The position numbers were made by a program, and so were the translations under genes. DNA of 6,147 nucleotides from Chloroflexota bacterium (lineage in GTDB: Bacteria > Chloroflexota > Chloroflexia > Chloroflexales > Kallotenuaceae). The notes below the pieces were generated by a model. That model ran no database searches and was not told the DNA's origin. It worked only from the letters and a program-made list of their open reading frames with translations. Each line of letters opens with the position of its first letter. Position 1 is the first letter of the stretch. The stretch is from the NCBI GenBank assembly GCA_019240175.1, contig JAFAYS010000633.1, forward strand, positions 1-6,147. The letters are read 5' to 3'. Of the stretch, positions 5,292 to 6,147 are shown one piece after another.

Positions 5292-6147
5292 CCTCCCCAC
5301 CGCACAGCCGTCGCGCTCCACGTGTAGCCGGTGCCAGCGCCAGCCAGCACAATCAGATCGCCGTCGTGGAGCAGGCCGCGATCTTGAGCCAGCTTGAGCG
5401 CCAGCGCCTGATCGACCGACTGGATGTGGCCGTACTCTTCAAGATAGATCGACTGCTCCTCGCGCAGGCCGATCGAGCGCAGCAGCTCACGGTGAAACGA
5501 CGGCTTCATGTGGGTGATCGCCAGGAACTTCACATCGTCGCGGGTAGCGCCGCTGTTAGCCACAGCCTCGTCGATCACATGCACAAAGTTCGAGAGCGAG
5601 ACCGCGCCCAGCCGATCGCGCATATCTTCGAGCTGCAGCACATCCAGCCGGTGCAGATCCTCGGCGATCGTCGTGGCGCTGGGCGGATTGAGCGAGCCGC
5701 CGCCGCGCATAACCACGTTTTCACTGAACGAGCCGTCGACCAGCACCGCCGACTCCAGCACCTGATTGCGGCGCAGGCCACGCTGAAGCAGCAGCGCGGA
5801 GCCGCCCGCGCCGAAGTTGAACATAAACCGCGCGCGCGCGTTGTCGTAGCTGACCAGCTCGTTTTCGCGGGCGGCGGCGACCAGCAGCACGTTGCGCAGT
5901 TTGGGATCGGCGCGCATCTGATCGCGGGCGACTTTGAGGGCCAGCGGCGCTCCCGCGCAGAGGGCGTAGATCTCGTAGGCGTAGGCGCGCGTCGCGCCCA
6001 GCAGATGCTGAATCTTGGCCGCCGCCGACCACACAAAATAATCTTTGTACTCGCTGCCGTGATAGATGATCAGATCGACCTCGGCGGGCTCGACGCCGGC
6101 GCTGGCCAATGCCTGCTGCGCCGCACGCGCTGCCATCTGCGACGGCT
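5288..6147 (-). CDS. KAS III-family (thiolase-fold) enzyme, N-terminus beyond the window
   Basis: The minus-strand frame is open to the right edge; an internal Met at 6136 is preceded by in-frame Pro-Ser-Gln codons, so the true start lies outside. About 285 residues are visible, and the roughly 50 N-terminal residues usual for the family are missing. Numbering from that Met, the catalytic Cys is C60 in YALCAGAPLAL, and H209 in ITHMKPSF matches the His of the FabH HQAN motif. The C-terminus LIVLAGAGTGYTWSATAVRW matches the family end (FabH: GGGFTWG, then VRF). The third FabH catalytic residue, Asn in HGN, is replaced: the aligned string is YGHIQSVDQ, so the Asn position is H237. FabH-type enzymes join an acyl-CoA to malonyl-ACP; without that Asn the reaction may differ, for example acyl transfer or non-decarboxylative condensation. 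It lies upstream of the hydrolase, separated by the 282-bp repeat-rich gap, so co-transcription is uncertain. The family is secure; substrate and reaction are open. Confidence 0.87.
   Translation of the reverse strand, partial: PSQMAARAAQQALASAGVEPAEVDLIIYHGSEYKDYFVWSAAAKIQHLLGATRAYAYEIYALCAGAPLALKVARDQMRADPKLRNVLLVAAARENELVSYDNARARFMFNFGAGGSALLLQRGLRRNQVLESAVLVDGSFSENVVMRGGGSLNPPSATTIAEDLHRLDVLQLEDMRDRLGAVSLSNFVHVIDEAVANSGATRDDVKFLAITHMKPSFHRELLRSIGLREEQSIYLEEYGHIQSVDQALALKLAQDRGLLHDGDLIVLAGAGTGYTWSATAVRWGG

Noticed and set aside
1362..6147. The order thiolase-fold enzyme, alpha/beta hydrolase, AMP ligase, SDR copies the OleA-OleB-OleC-OleD layout for long-chain olefin synthesis.
   Set aside because: The hydrolase has a signal peptide and a lipase-type AxSxG box, unlike cytosolic OleB. 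The SDR is a short classical enzyme with the 3-hydroxybutyrate substrate site, not an extended OleD. The ligase is an ordinary acyl-CoA ligase. The match is in superfamily order only.

Overview
The window is a piece of a bacterial chromosome. It has high-GC metabolic genes on the minus strand and a visibly more AT-rich stretch on the left that carries a toxin-antitoxin pair. Strong Shine-Dalgarno sites (GGAGG types), a 4-bp stop/start overlap and a VapBC pair all indicate a bacterium. The gene mix and the style of the repeats would fit a filamentous Chloroflexota genome. That is an impression, not a demonstration, and no marker gene here settles the taxonomy.

Left part (1-1361). A minus-strand gene for a short membrane-anchored protein of unknown function runs off the left edge (start at 455). 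It is followed by a plus-strand vapB-vapC module (679-1311). Its upstream region holds a 7-bp inverted repeat around a -10-like box and a second 5-bp inverted repeat next to the ribosome binding site; both are candidate autoregulatory operators. A 31-bp perfect direct repeat (508-538 and 1314-1344) brackets the module. Each copy is a hairpin that makes a better terminator on the minus strand. The right copy ends the large minus-strand gene group. The left copy has no minus-strand gene feeding into it. This is what would be left if the toxin-antitoxin cassette had been inserted at, or had duplicated, the operon terminator.

Centre and right (1362-6147). Four minus-strand genes read right to left: a KAS III/thiolase-fold enzyme (start beyond the right edge), a secreted alpha/beta hydrolase with an AxSxG nucleophile elbow, an acyl-CoA ligase, and a short-chain dehydrogenase that carries every substrate residue I know for D-3-hydroxybutyrate dehydrogenase. 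Ligase and dehydrogenase overlap by 4 bp; hydrolase and ligase are 93 bp apart. A coherent reading is extracellular ester or polyhydroxybutyrate cleavage by the hydrolase, oxidation of 3-hydroxybutyrate to acetoacetate by the dehydrogenase, activation of an acid to its CoA thioester by the ligase, and acyl-chain chemistry by the KAS III-like enzyme. The pathway is inference; the four families are well supported.

The 282-bp gap between the KAS III-like gene and the hydrolase is the most unusual DNA here. It has inverted arrays of a 7-bp unit (AACCTAG / CTAGGTT) at its two edges, one arm touching the stop codon of the upstream gene and the other the ribosome binding site of the downstream gene. 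Between them lie a strongly purine-rich tract and a small possible hairpin.
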